Below are positions 24,955-33,487 of a DNA stretch of 64,000 bases, one piece after another. Made by a program: the position numbers and the translations under genes. Within the stretch, counting starts at the first letter, position 1. Every line of letters begins with the position of its first letter. The notes below the pieces were generated by a model, which worked only from the letters and a program-made list of their open reading frames with translations, was not told where the DNA came from and ran no database searches. The stretch is from Rhodoferax_B sp049316285 (lineage in GTDB: Bacteria > Pseudomonadota > Gammaproteobacteria > Burkholderiales > Burkholderiaceae_C), in NCBI RefSeq assembly GCF_049316285.1, contig NZ_JBMOXA010000009.1:124001-188000 (forward strand), read 5' to 3'.

Positions 24955-26061
24955 ATGACCGCCAACTACTACAACCCCGTACACACGGTGTACGGGGCAG
25001 GGGCTCTGTCTTCCCTGCCAAAGCTGCTGCGTGGCCGCCGCGCCGCTGTGGTCACCTTTCCCGAGGCCCGCATGCTGGGCCTGGTGAGCAGGCTGGAAGA
25101 CATTCTGGGCGCGCAACTGGCCTGTGTGATAGACCGCATCCATCCCAACCCTGACGTGCAGGAACTGTCTGAAACCTATGACACTTTCTGGCGCGACCAT
25201 GCCGAGGTGGAAGCCATCATCGCCGTGGGTGGTGGCAGCGCCATCGACACCGCCAAGGCCTTGATGGTGGCCAACGAAAGTGGTCGCTTCGCGCAACTGG
25301 TGGCTGGCCTCGCCGACGAACAGCCTTTTACGCCCACGCGCTTCAAAGCGCTGATCGCCGTGCCCACCACCGCCGGCACGGGCAGCGAGGTCACACCCTG
25401 GGCCACGATATGGGACCGTGCACGGCAGAAGAAACATTCGCTGCACCTGCCGCAAACCTGGCCCGAGTGTGCGTTGATAGACCCGCAGCTGATGTTGTCA
25501 CTGCCCGCCTCGGTCACGCTGCAAAGCGGCCTGGATGCGTTGTCGCACGCATTGGAATGCATCTGGAATGTCAACGCCAACCCGGTTTCGGACGCGCTGG
25601 CCGTGACCGCCATCCACGAGATCCTGGAGGTGCTGCCCAAGCTGATGCAACAACTCGACGATGTGGCTTTGCGTGGCCGCATGGCGCTGGCCGCGATGCA
25701 GGCCGGACTGGCCTTCTCCAACACCAAGACCGCCCTGGCGCATTCGATCTCCTACGAGATGACTTTGCGTTATGGCCTGGCACACGGCATTGCGTGTTCG
25801 TTCTCGCTGCCCATGGTGCTGCGCAGCGCCCTGGGCCAGCGCCCGGACCGCGACGCGGTGCTCACCCGCGCGCTGGGCGCGCCCCTGGCCGAAGCCCCCG
25901 AGCGCCTCGCCGCCTTTATCGAGGGCCTGGGTGTGAAAACCAATTTTGGCGACTACGGCGTCTCGGACCAGGAAGCAAAAGAAATGGTTTTGCATGCGCA
26001 AGGCGGCGCACGCGGCAAGAACTTCATAGGCCACAAGGTTTTGCTGGAGAGCAGAATATGA
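24955..26061 (+). CDS. Iron-containing alcohol dehydrogenase, probable 2-hydroxyethylphosphonate dehydrogenase/phosphonoacetaldehyde reductase
   Basis: 368-residue group III metal-dependent alcohol dehydrogenase. The nucleotide-binding part has AVGGGSAIDTAKAL, then PTTAGTGSEVT. The four metal ligands are all present: D194 and H198 (GLDALSHALE), H263 (ALAHSIS) and H277 (GLAHGIA). The family includes the phosphonoacetaldehyde reductases PhpC/FomC, which interconvert phosphonoacetaldehyde and 2-hydroxyethylphosphonate. Located between phnA and phnY and overlapping phnY (ATGA), it most simply oxidises imported 2-hydroxyethylphosphonate to phosphonoacetaldehyde. The fold and operon are seen; the substrate is inferred from context. 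Confidence 0.78.
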   Translation: MTANYYNPVHTVYGAGALSSLPKLLRGRRAAVVTFPEARMLGLVSRLEDILGAQLACVIDRIHPNPDVQELSETYDTFWRDHAEVEAIIAVGGGSAIDTAKALMVANESGRFAQLVAGLADEQPFTPTRFKALIAVPTTAGTGSEVTPWATIWDRARQKKHSLHLPQTWPECALIDPQLMLSLPASVTLQSGLDALSHALECIWNVNANPVSDALAVTAIHEILEVLPKLMQQLDDVALRGRMALAAMQAGLAFSNTKTALAHSISYEMTLRYGLAHGIACSFSLPMVLRSALGQRPDRDAVLTRALGAPLAEAPERLAAFIEGLGVKTNFGDYGVSDQEAKEMVLHAQGGARGKNFIGHKVLLESRI

Positions 26062-27512
26062 ACGCACGCATTCTCATCAAAGACAGCCACGACTTCCGCG
26101 CCGAAACCCTGCGCATCGGTGGTGAACGCGTGGCACGCGAACGCACGTTGAACGTGCTCAATCCCTACACCCAGGAGCGTGTGGGCACCGTGCCGCTGGC
26201 GACGCTGGAGGACGTGCGCCATGCCTACCGCCTGGCCCAGGCGTATCGCCCGCAGTTGTCGCGCTACGAACGCTCGAATATCCTGCAGCGCGCATCGACC
26301 ATCCTGCGTGAGCGCACGGTCGAGGCGTCGAAGATCATCACCATGGAATCGGGCCTGTGCCGCAAGGACTCGATGTATGAGATTGGCCGCGTTGCCGACG
26401 TGCTGGTGTTCGGCGCCAACGAAGCGCTGCGCGACGACGGCCAGGTGTTTTCGTGTGATCTCACGCCGCACGGCAAAAAGCGCAAGGTCATCACCATGCG
26501 CGAGCCGCTGCAGGGCGTGATCACCGCCATCACGCCGTTCAACCACCCGATGAACCAGGTGGCGCACAAGGTGGTCCCGAGCATCGCCACCAACAACCGC
26601 ATGGTGTTGAAGCCATCGGAGAAGGTGCCACTGTCAGCCTACTTTCTGGCCGACGTGTTGTACGAGGCCGGCCTGCCACCCGAGATGTTCCAGGTGCTCA
26701 CCGGCGACCCGCGCGAGATCGCCGACGAGATGCTGACCAACCCGCATGTCGACCTGATCACCTTCACCGGCGGTGTGCCGATTGGCAAGTACATCGCCCA
26801 GAAAGCCGGCTACCGCCGCATCGTGCTGGAGCTGGGCGGCAACGACCCGCTGATCGTGATGGAGGACGCCGATCTGGAACGTGCCTCCGACCTCGCGGTG
26901 CAGGGCTCGTACAAGAACTCCGGGCAACGCTGCACCGCAGTGAAACGCATGCTGGTGCAACAGTCGGTGGCGGCACGTTTCACCGAACTCGTCGTCGAGA
27001 AGACACAACGCTGGAAACACGGCGACCCGGCTGACGAGGCCATGGACATGGGCACCGTGATCGACGAGGCCGCCGCACGCCAGTTCGAAGCACTGGTGGA
27101 CGAAGCCGTGGCGCAAGGTGCGCGCGTGCTGACGGGCCACCACCGCGAAGGCGCCTTGTTTGCGCCCACGGTGCTCGACCGGGTGCGCCCCGAGATGACC
27201 CTGGTGCGCGAAGAAACCTTTGGCCCGGTGTCACCCATCCTGAGCTTCAAAGACATAGACGAAGCCATTCACATCTCCAACGGCACGGCCTACGGTTTGT
27301 CGTCCGGCATCTGCAGCGACCGCATGGACCACCTGACGCGTTTTGCCAAGGAGCTGAACGTGGGCACGGTGAACGTCTGGGAGGTGCCGGGCTACCGCAT
27401 CGAACTCACACCCTTCGGCGGCATCAAGGACTCGGGCCTGGGCTACAAGGAAGGTGTGCAGGAGGCAATGAAATCGTTCTGCAACGGCAAGACGTTCACC
27501 ATGCCGTGGTGA
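26058..27512 (+). CDS. phnY: Phosphonoacetaldehyde dehydrogenase
   Basis: 484-residue aldehyde dehydrogenase. Visible signatures are ITPFNHPMNQVAHKV, LKPSEKVPLSAY (cofactor Lys), FTGGVPIGKYIA, general base E258 (VLELGGNDP) and nucleophile C292 (NSGQRCTAV), with EETFGPVSPI near the end. PhnY converts phosphonoacetaldehyde to phosphonoacetate with NAD+. Start overlaps the upstream dehydrogenase stop (ATGA). It feeds PhnA. No transaminase (PhnW) gene, which supplies phosphonoacetaldehyde from 2-aminoethylphosphonate in known phnWYA clusters, is present in this operon. Last gene of the unit; a convergent gene ends 10 nt away. Confidence 0.9.
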   Translation: MNARILIKDSHDFRAETLRIGGERVARERTLNVLNPYTQERVGTVPLATLEDVRHAYRLAQAYRPQLSRYERSNILQRASTILRERTVEASKIITMESGLCRKDSMYEIGRVADVLVFGANEALRDDGQVFSCDLTPHGKKRKVITMREPLQGVITAITPFNHPMNQVAHKVVPSIATNNRMVLKPSEKVPLSAYFLADVLYEAGLPPEMFQVLTGDPREIADEMLTNPHVDLITFTGGVPIGKYIAQKAGYRRIVLELGGNDPLIVMEDADLERASDLAVQGSYKNSGQRCTAVKRMLVQQSVAARFTELVVEKTQRWKHGDPADEAMDMGTVIDEAAARQFEALVDEAVAQGARVLTGHHREGALFAPTVLDRVRPEMTLVREETFGPVSPILSFKDIDEAIHISNGTAYGLSSGICSDRMDHLTRFAKELNVGTVNVWEVPGYRIELTPFGGIKDSGLGYKEGVQEAMKSFCNGKTFTMPW

Positions 27513-27522
27513 AGCTTGAGCA

Positions 27523-27933
27523 TCAGCAGGCCGGGTCTTCGCGGCGCGCCGCCGCATAGGCTTGCCGTTCGAAGAAGTTGCCCATGTAGCCATCACGGCC
27601 ATGGGCGACTGCCCACAAACTCGACAACGCATAGGCTGGCAAAAAGAAGATGCCCCAACGCTCGTACTGCCGCATGTGTACCTGCTCGTGGGTGCGCAGT
27701 GCAGTCAACTCGTGGTGGTTTGTGGCCAGGATCACATGGCCCAAGGTCATGGCGCCGAAACAGTAGGGGTGTGGCAACGCGGCCAAGCGCTGGCCTAGCC
27801 AGCCGCCGTGAAACTCCACGGCACCGGCCTCTATGCGCGCCTTGGCTCCCAAGCCGAGCATGACAAGCCCGAACAACAATCCGAGCAAGGTGTTTGGCGC
27901 CACCCAAACGTATAAGACGAATCGAAAATGCAT
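27523..27933 (-). CDS. Small membrane protein with HExxH motif
   Basis: 136 residues from the ATG at 27933; an in-frame TTG 45 nt upstream is possible. An N-terminal membrane helix (about 6-28) is followed by a soluble part with H82EQVH86 in RTHEQVHMRQYERWG, a short hydrophobic stretch (FFLPAYALSSLWAV) and FFERQAYAAARRE, whose Glu could be the third zinc ligand. This resembles small membrane-tethered gluzincin-like peptidases, but I know of no characterised member. It lies downstream of a DUF3592-like gene on the same strand, with which it probably shares a transcript. Confidence 0.7.
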   Translation of the reverse strand: MHFRFVLYVWVAPNTLLGLLFGLVMLGLGAKARIEAGAVEFHGGWLGQRLAALPHPYCFGAMTLGHVILATNHHELTALRTHEQVHMRQYERWGIFFLPAYALSSLWAVAHGRDGYMGNFFERQAYAAARREDPAC

Positions 27934-27990
27934 ACGCAAGTCAGAATCTAGAAATCCCGCGTTCAGCTCACCGGGCAACCGTGCAACGAT

Positions 27991-28446
27991 TCATATGCTG
28001 TAAAGGCGCCGAACAATTGCACGTGTTGGCATGTGCAGGTCAAACAGTACTTCGACCCTGTCGCCGCGGGACAACAACAGCACATCCTTCGTTTTATGGA
28101 CGGGCATCCATGAGGCGACCAATGCATCCTGGTGCATAAATTCAAATTCAAGCCGTCCTCTATCCTTGACCATTCGCAACCCGGTCACTTGGCCCCATGC
28201 ACTTTGGCCATGGGCAAAAAGCCAGGCGATTCTTCTGTAGCGCCAAAGAAGCAAAGCCGTAAACACCACACTGGCGATACCTGCAAACCAAATGGGCAAA
28301 GGCGCCGCACCACGATGCAGGTACGGAAAGCCAAAATGGATAAGCCAAACAATCGGTATCGCAATAGACGCGGCAAGTGCAGGCCAGTCGTTCCAAACGA
28401 CCTTGCGAGGGCTGGGCTTCATCACGCTCAAAATGTTTCGCTCCAT
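27991..28446 (-). CDS. Two-helix membrane protein, DUF3592-like
   Basis: 151 residues. Two hydrophobic segments (ALAASIAIPIVWLIHFGF and WFAGIASVVFTALLLW) precede a C-terminal beta-rich domain (GQVTGLRMVKDRGRLEFEF ... GDRVEVLFD) of the sort seen in DUF3592 proteins. No catalytic motif is visible. No function is known. It is the first gene of a two-gene minus-strand unit with the HExxH protein. The upstream gap to the threonylcarbamoyl-AMP synthase stop is 50 nt. Confidence 0.65.
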   Translation of the reverse strand: MERNILSVMKPSPRKVVWNDWPALAASIAIPIVWLIHFGFPYLHRGAAPLPIWFAGIASVVFTALLLWRYRRIAWLFAHGQSAWGQVTGLRMVKDRGRLEFEFMHQDALVASWMPVHKTKDVLLLSRGDRVEVLFDLHMPTRAIVRRLYSI

Positions 28447-28495
28447 GGCTGAATTACATGGCGCGAAGTACCCACGTGTGGTCCGTTCGGTTTAC

Positions 28496-29521
28496 TCAGG
28501 CCGCAGCAGCCCGACTCAACCGATCCAGCACACCTTCCCAGCGCGCATCCTCGGGCGGTGTCTCCACCCAGATCAAGCGCACCTTCTGTGCATCTAGCGC
28601 ACGCAGGTCGGCGAACAGGCGGCGGGCGGCGGCTTCGGCGTCGTCGGGCATGTACTGCAGCAGCACTTTGGGTGAGCGGCTGCGCAGCTTGGTGCGCGTG
28701 TAGATGGCGATGCTGACAGCGGGCTCGGGGCCAGCCTCATCACCCAGCAGGTCTAGCGCCTGCTGCAGCTCACCAGTCGACATCAGCCGCAGCTTGGCAC
28801 TCGGGGCGTAGTGCGCCACCAGGGTGCCGGAGGCGCGTGGGTCGGGCGCGGCCACGGCATCCTTGTCGCGCAGTGCCTGGCCGCAGGCGGCTTCAATCTC
28901 GGCGCGTGTGATGGCACCGGGGCGCAGCAGCACCGGTGCACCACGCGTGCAGTCGACGATGGTGGATTCAATGCCGACGGCGCAGGGCCCGCCGTCCAGC
29001 ACCAGCAAGCCTTCGGGAAACTCGCCCTGCACGTGTTCGGCCGTGGTCGGGCTGACGCGGCCAAACTGGTTGGCGCTGGGCGCGGCGACCCCCATCACAC
29101 CCAGCTCGGCGCAAGCGCGCAATACCGCCTGGGCCACGGGGTGCGAAGGGCAACGCACACCAATCGAGTCCTGTCCACCGGCAGTGGCGGCACCCACTTC
29201 GGGGCGGCGCGGCAAGATCAGCGTCAGCGGGCCGGGCCAGCAGGCGCGCATCAGCCGGGCGGCGAAGTCGGGCACGCTGGCGGCGAAGTGGGAGACACCA
29301 GCCGGCGGCGCATCGGGCGTGGACGCAGGGGCCACGTGCACGATCAACGGATGGTCGCTGGGACGGCCCTTGGCGGCGAAGATTTTCGCCACGGCAGCGT
29401 CGCTGGCCGCATCGGCCGCCAGGCCGTAAACAGTTTCCGTGGGCAGGCCGAGCAAGTCGCCAGCGGCGAGGGTCTGCGCGGCTTGCGCCACGGCGGCGGG
29501 GTTGTGACCGTCCAGGATCAT
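28496..29521 (-). CDS. tsaC: L-threonylcarbamoyladenylate synthase, Sua5/YrdC type
   Basis: 341 residues. The YrdC domain (about 1-205) has GDLLGLPTETVYGLAADA, FAAKGRPSDHPLIVHV and the SGPSANQFG-like segment APSANQFGRVSPT. A C-terminal Sua5 domain (~210-335) is present, as in long bacterial and archaeal Sua5. It makes threonylcarbamoyl-AMP from threonine, bicarbonate and ATP for the t6A modification of ANN-decoding tRNAs. The ATG at 29521 is chosen because purK ends 8 nt upstream, giving a purE-purK-tsaC/sua5 transcript. Upstream reading frame into purK is only a shadow. Confidence 0.92.
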   Translation of the reverse strand: MILDGHNPAAVAQAAQTLAAGDLLGLPTETVYGLAADAASDAAVAKIFAAKGRPSDHPLIVHVAPASTPDAPPAGVSHFAASVPDFAARLMRACWPGPLTLILPRRPEVGAATAGGQDSIGVRCPSHPVAQAVLRACAELGVMGVAAPSANQFGRVSPTTAEHVQGEFPEGLLVLDGGPCAVGIESTIVDCTRGAPVLLRPGAITRAEIEAACGQALRDKDAVAAPDPRASGTLVAHYAPSAKLRLMSTGELQQALDLLGDEAGPEPAVSIAIYTRTKLRSRSPKVLLQYMPDDAEAAARRLFADLRALDAQKVRLIWVETPPEDARWEGVLDRLSRAAAA

Positions 29522-29529
29522 GCTGAGCT

Positions 29530-30729
29530 TTAAAAAGGCGCCAGGCCAAGCAAGGCACAAGCTTGCAAGGCGGTGGCGCGCACGGCTTCGATGCTGGCGC
29601 CGGTAACGTTGATGTGGCCCATCTTGCGGCCGGGCTTGGCCTCCAGCTTGCCGTAGAGGTGCAGGTGCACACCCGGCAGCGCCAGCACTTCGGCCCATGG
29701 CGGTGGTGTGGCGGCCGTGACCGCCTGGGCACGCACACCATTGGCGTCGAACCACAGGTCGCCCAGCAGGTTCAGCATGATGGACGGGCTGTGTTGGCGT
29801 GGCGTGGTCAGCGGCAAACCGGCGAGTGTGTGTACCTGCAGGTCGAACTGCGACAGGTCGCAGGCGTCCATGGTGTAGTGGCCGCTGTTGTGCGGGCGCG
29901 GCGCAATCTCGTTGACCACCAGCGCGCCATCGGCCAGCAGGAAGAACTCGACACACAACACACCCACGTAGTCCAAGCCATTTGCTATGGATTTCGCAGC
30001 TTCCACCGCTGTAGCAGATTGCGCTGAAGGCAGATTTCCCTCATAAACCTCGGTCACCGCCAGAATGCCTTCGCGGTGCAGGTTGCGCTGCACGGGAAAG
30101 TTGACGATCTGGCCGTCACGGCCGCGCGCCACGATGACCGAGCACTCGGCCGCCAGCGGCAGCATTTTTTCGAGCACACACGGCACGTTGCGCAGTTGCG
30201 CCCAGGCGGCGGCTAGCGCGGCACGGTCGGCCACACGCACCTGGCCCTTGCCGTCGTAACCCATGCGGCTGGTCTTCAGTATGCCGGGCAGCAGATTGGT
30301 GTCCACCGCGGCCAAGGCCTCGGCGCTGTCGATCACGGCGTAAGGCGCACAGGCCACGCCGCAGCGCACAAAGTGGGCCTTCTCTTGGCTGCGGTCTTGG
30401 GCAATCGCCACGGCCGAGGCGGCGGGCGCCACCGGGCGCTGGCGAGCCAGGGCTACGAGCGCGGGGGCCGGCACGTTTTCAAATTCGGTGGTGATGGCAT
30501 CGGCCACGGCGCCGAGCTGGGCCAGGCCCTTGGCGTCGAGGTAGTCGGCCAACACATGGTGGTGGCTGACCCGGCCGGCCGGGCTGGAGACATCGGGGTC
30601 AAGCACGGCGGTGAAGTAGCCCATGCGTTGTGCGGCGTGCACAAACATGCGCCCGAGCTGGCCGCCGCCCATCACACCCAGCGTGGCGCCGGGCAATATG
30701 GGCTGGTTCTTTTGGCTGGTGTCGCTCAC
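29530..30729 (-). CDS. purK: 5-(carboxyamino)imidazole ribonucleotide synthase
   Basis: 399 residues, ATP-grasp enzyme of purine biosynthesis that joins bicarbonate to AIR using ATP. The N-terminal LGVMGGGQLGRMFVHAAQRM, ATP-grasp segments KTSRMGYDGKGQV and VCVEFFLL, and the NEIAPRPHNSGHYTMDAC motif are all present. Its start overlaps the purE stop by four bases (ATGA), so the two act together: PurE rearranges the PurK product to CAIR. Length is normal. Confidence 0.95.
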   Translation of the reverse strand: MSDTSQKNQPILPGATLGVMGGGQLGRMFVHAAQRMGYFTAVLDPDVSSPAGRVSHHHVLADYLDAKGLAQLGAVADAITTEFENVPAPALVALARQRPVAPAASAVAIAQDRSQEKAHFVRCGVACAPYAVIDSAEALAAVDTNLLPGILKTSRMGYDGKGQVRVADRAALAAAWAQLRNVPCVLEKMLPLAAECSVIVARGRDGQIVNFPVQRNLHREGILAVTEVYEGNLPSAQSATAVEAAKSIANGLDYVGVLCVEFFLLADGALVVNEIAPRPHNSGHYTMDACDLSQFDLQVHTLAGLPLTTPRQHSPSIMLNLLGDLWFDANGVRAQAVTAATPPPWAEVLALPGVHLHLYGKLEAKPGRKMGHINVTGASIEAVRATALQACALLGLAPF

Positions 30730-31226
30730 GCTTTGCTCTCCACCGGCGGCAGTGTCATGTTGCGCGCCACTTCGGTCTGCGCGGCGCGGAATGCTTCAAG
30801 CTGGGCACGCAGCGCCGGGTTCTGGTTGGCCAGCAGCGCCACGGCAAACAACGCCGCATTGGCCGCACCGGCGCTGCCGATGGCAAACGTGGCCACCGGA
30901 ATACCCTTGGGCATTTGCACAATGCTATGCAGCGAATCCACACCTTGCAGGTGGCGGCTGGCCACAGGCACGCCGAGCACCGGCACCGGGGTCTTGGCCG
31001 CCAGCATGCCCGGCAAATGCGCCGCGCCGCCCGCGCCCGCGATGATGGCTTGCAGGCCACGGCCGGCGGCCGCTTCGGCGTAGCTGAACATGTCATCCGG
31101 CATGCGGTGCGCAGAGACCACACGCGCTTCGTGCTCAATACCGAACTGCTGGAGAATTTGTACTGCGTGCTGCATGGTGTCCCAGTCGCTGCTGGAGCCC
31201 ATGACGACGCCAATTTGGATGGCCAT
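30726..31226 (-). CDS. purE: N5-carboxyaminoimidazole ribonucleotide mutase
   Basis: 166 residues. Class I PurE signatures: VGVVMGSSSDWDTM-like VVMGSSSDWD, VSAHRMPD with the catalytic His, and AGAGGAAHLPGM; GVPVASRHLQGVDSL closes the site. Converts N5-CAIR to CAIR in the purine pathway. First gene of the purE-purK-sua5 minus-strand unit; divergent from the thioredoxin-like gene. Length and motifs are normal. Confidence 0.95.
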   Translation of the reverse strand: MAIQIGVVMGSSSDWDTMQHAVQILQQFGIEHEARVVSAHRMPDDMFSYAEAAAGRGLQAIIAGAGGAAHLPGMLAAKTPVPVLGVPVASRHLQGVDSLHSIVQMPKGIPVATFAIGSAGAANAALFAVALLANQNPALRAQLEAFRAAQTEVARNMTLPPVESKA

Positions 31227-31379
31227 GCGTTTTCCTATAAACGTTGAATTTTACGGTTACGCCCCCAAACTGGCATCACAACGCCCCCAACACCGACAAA
31301 ATTCATTGACACAGCCGCTAACATCGGCGGCTATTCCCCTAACCAACCAAGCGTTGCCCCGGTAGCGCAGCCCCTTGCC

Positions 31380-32339
31380 ATGATCGACGTCACGATAGAA
31401 AACTTTGAAACCGAGGTGGTTGCCGCCTCCATGCAAGTGCCTGTGCTGGTGGACTTCTGGGCGCCGTGGTGCGGCCCGTGCAAGGTCATAGGGCCGATTC
31501 TGGAGAAACTCGAAGCCGACTACGCCGGCCGCTTCAAGCTGGTGAAGATCGACTCCGACCAGGAGCAGCAACTCGCCGGTGCCTTCGGCATACGCAGCAT
31601 TCCCACCTGCATTCTGGTGATGAATGGCCAGCCGGTCGATGGCTTTGCCGGTGCCATGCCCGAAGGCCAGGTGCGTGCCTTCCTCGACAAACACGTGCCC
31701 GCCGGTGACGGCCTGGAGGCCGAGCCGTCCGACACCGACGAAGCCCAGGCCCTGCTCGAATCGGGCGACACCGACGCCGCCCTGGTCAAGCTGCAGGAAG
31801 CGCTGGCCGTGAACCCGGCCAACGACGACGCGCGCTACGACTACGTCAAGCTGCTGATCGGCAACGGCTATCTAGAAGAAGCCGGTGCGGCACTGCAGCC
31901 CGCGCTGGTGCAAATCCCGGTGCAGCTGCGTTTTGAAGCCTTGCACCAATGGGCCAACGCTCTGCATTTTGTAGCTGGCGACGCTCGCCGTGAATGGTCG
32001 GCAGCCCAATTCGATGAAAAAATTGAAACCAATAAGCGCGACTTTGAAACCCGCTTCGCCAAGAGCCGTGTGCTGATGGCGCGCGGCGAATTCACCGCCG
32101 CCATGGACGAGCTGCTGGAAATCATCATGCGCGACCGCAAGTGGGAAGACGAAGCGCCGCGCAAGACCTTTGTCGCCATCCTGGAACTGCTGACCCCGCC
32201 GGCGCCAAAACCCGATGCCGATGCCTCCGGCAAAACCGCGGGCGGCATTGAACTCGCCGGCCACTCAGCCAAGGCACAAGACCCGCAGTTGGAGCTGATC
32301 TCGCGCTACCGGCGCCGCCTCAGCATGGCGCTGAACTGA
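31380..32339 (+). CDS. cnoX: CnoX/YbbN-type thioredoxin-TPR co-chaperone
   Basis: 319 residues. The N-terminal thioredoxin domain (1-105) has WCGPC with C31 and C34, then a linker and about four helical TPR-like repeats (about 115-285). CnoX proteins hold unfolded or hypochlorite-stressed proteins and pass them to GroEL and DnaK. E. coli CnoX lacks the redox CxxC; this one keeps it, as in alphaproteobacterial and other CnoX, so it may also reduce mixed disulphides. It is divergent from purE. No partner gene is adjacent. Confidence 0.9.
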   Translation: MIDVTIENFETEVVAASMQVPVLVDFWAPWCGPCKVIGPILEKLEADYAGRFKLVKIDSDQEQQLAGAFGIRSIPTCILVMNGQPVDGFAGAMPEGQVRAFLDKHVPAGDGLEAEPSDTDEAQALLESGDTDAALVKLQEALAVNPANDDARYDYVKLLIGNGYLEEAGAALQPALVQIPVQLRFEALHQWANALHFVAGDARREWSAAQFDEKIETNKRDFETRFAKSRVLMARGEFTAAMDELLEIIMRDRKWEDEAPRKTFVAILELLTPPAPKPDADASGKTAGGIELAGHSAKAQDPQLELISRYRRRLSMALN

Positions 32340-32347
32340 AACCCGGA

Positions 32348-32725
32348 TCAGGCTGCGTGACGGCCCGCCTGCACCATGCGTTGGGCAGGCCGTTCGCTCG
32401 CCAGCACGCGCTGCGCATTCAAGCTGCGGATGGGTATCGACGTGTCTTGCGGAATGCCGCCGGCCAATTGCAGGTCGAGGTAACGCCCGCAGCACACACG
32501 TAGAAACGAGGCGAAGTTCTCCACCGTGCCGCGCTCGTGCGATAACTCGTCATAGAGCTTGGTGCACAGCTGCGGCACACTCATGCCGTCACGCGCGGCA
32601 ATCTCTTCCAGCACCTGCCAGAACAGGTTTTCCAGCTTGATGCTGGTGGCCACGCCGTGCAGGCGCACGGAGCGCGCGCGGCTGGCGTAGAGCGTGGGGT
32701 CGGCGCTGATGAAGACTTGGCACAT
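32348..32725 (-). CDS. Ribbon-helix-helix domain protein
   Basis: 125 residues. RHH_4-like core: RSVRLHGVATSIKLENLFWQ followed by LEEIAARDGMSVPQLCTKLYDELS, the beta strand plus two helices of MetJ/Arc-type DNA-binding proteins; members occur next to various operons as small regulators. The remainder is a short basic tail. It is preceded by a ~70-bp gap and lies head to tail with a DJ-1 family gene; no target site was recognised. Confidence 0.8.
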   Translation of the reverse strand: MCQVFISADPTLYASRARSVRLHGVATSIKLENLFWQVLEEIAARDGMSVPQLCTKLYDELSHERGTVENFASFLRVCCGRYLDLQLAGGIPQDTSIPIRSLNAQRVLASERPAQRMVQAGRHAA

Positions 32726-32795
32726 GGCGGGTTCCCGGTGGTTCAGCCGCCATCATCGGAGGCCGACCACAACCACGTCAATGGGGTTAATGACC

Positions 32796-33377
32796 TTAGT
32801 GGGAGATACGCGTGCCCAGCAGGGTCAGGAACTGCGCAATCCAGGCGGGGTGCGCAGGCCAGGCCGGCGCCGTCACCAGGTTGCCATCGGTCACGGCCGC
32901 ATCAATGGCGATCTCGGCGTAGCTGCCACCGGCAATTTCCACTTCCACGCGGCAGGCCGGGTAGGCCGAGCAGGTGCGGCCCTTGAGCACGCCCGCACCG
33001 GCCAGCAGCTGCGCACCGTGGCATACGGCGGCCACGGGTTTGTTGGCTTCAAAAAAATGCTTCACGGCCGAGATCACGGCCGGATAGGTGCGCAGGTATT
33101 CGGGGCCACGGCCGCCGGGGATGACGAGTGCGTCGTAGTCGTGCGGCTTGATGCTGGCGAAGGTGGCGTTCAGCGTGAAGTTGTGGCCGGGCTTTTCGCT
33201 ATAGGTTTGTGCACCTTCAAAGTCGTGGATGGCGGTTTTGATGTGGTCACCGGCGACCTTGTCGGGGCACACGGCGTGGACGGTGTGGCCCACCGCCAGC
33301 AGCGCCTGGAACGGCACCATGGTTTCGTAGTCTTCGCAGTAGTCACCGCAAATCATCAAGATTTTTTTGCCAGCCAT
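32796..33377 (-). CDS. DJ-1/PfpI-family protein
   Basis: 193 residues starting after AGGAGA at 33377. The fold shows ILMICGDYCEDYETMVPFQ, VIPGGRGPEYL with the acidic partner, and the nucleophile elbow AAVCHGAQLL (Cys about 119). Family members include deglycase/glyoxalase III-like enzymes, chaperones and regulators, plus peptidases; the sequence does not decide between these. It precedes the RHH gene and follows purC on the same strand, with no obvious functional link. Confidence 0.88.
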   Translation of the reverse strand: MAGKKILMICGDYCEDYETMVPFQALLAVGHTVHAVCPDKVAGDHIKTAIHDFEGAQTYSEKPGHNFTLNATFASIKPHDYDALVIPGGRGPEYLRTYPAVISAVKHFFEANKPVAAVCHGAQLLAGAGVLKGRTCSAYPACRVEVEIAGGSYAEIAIDAAVTDGNLVTAPAWPAHPAWIAQFLTLLGTRISH

Positions 33378-33487
33378 GTTTGTCTCCTGGGGGAATGAAG
33401 GAGAAAACATTGTTCCGCCGGGCTGGCCGCAGCGGGTGTTAGCCGGTTACTACATGGCGTGGCAGCAACCGGCTTTTCAGCAGCCTG

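Noticed and set aside
25410..26057. Extension of the phnY frame upstream inside the alcohol dehydrogenase
   Set aside because: It lies in another frame of the real dehydrogenase; the ATG at 26058 overlapping its stop gives a normal-length PhnY.
31300..31340. Sigma-70 promoter for cnoX (TTGACA at 31306)
   Set aside because: The -35 is good but no convincing -10 lies at 16-18 bp; not listed as a feature.
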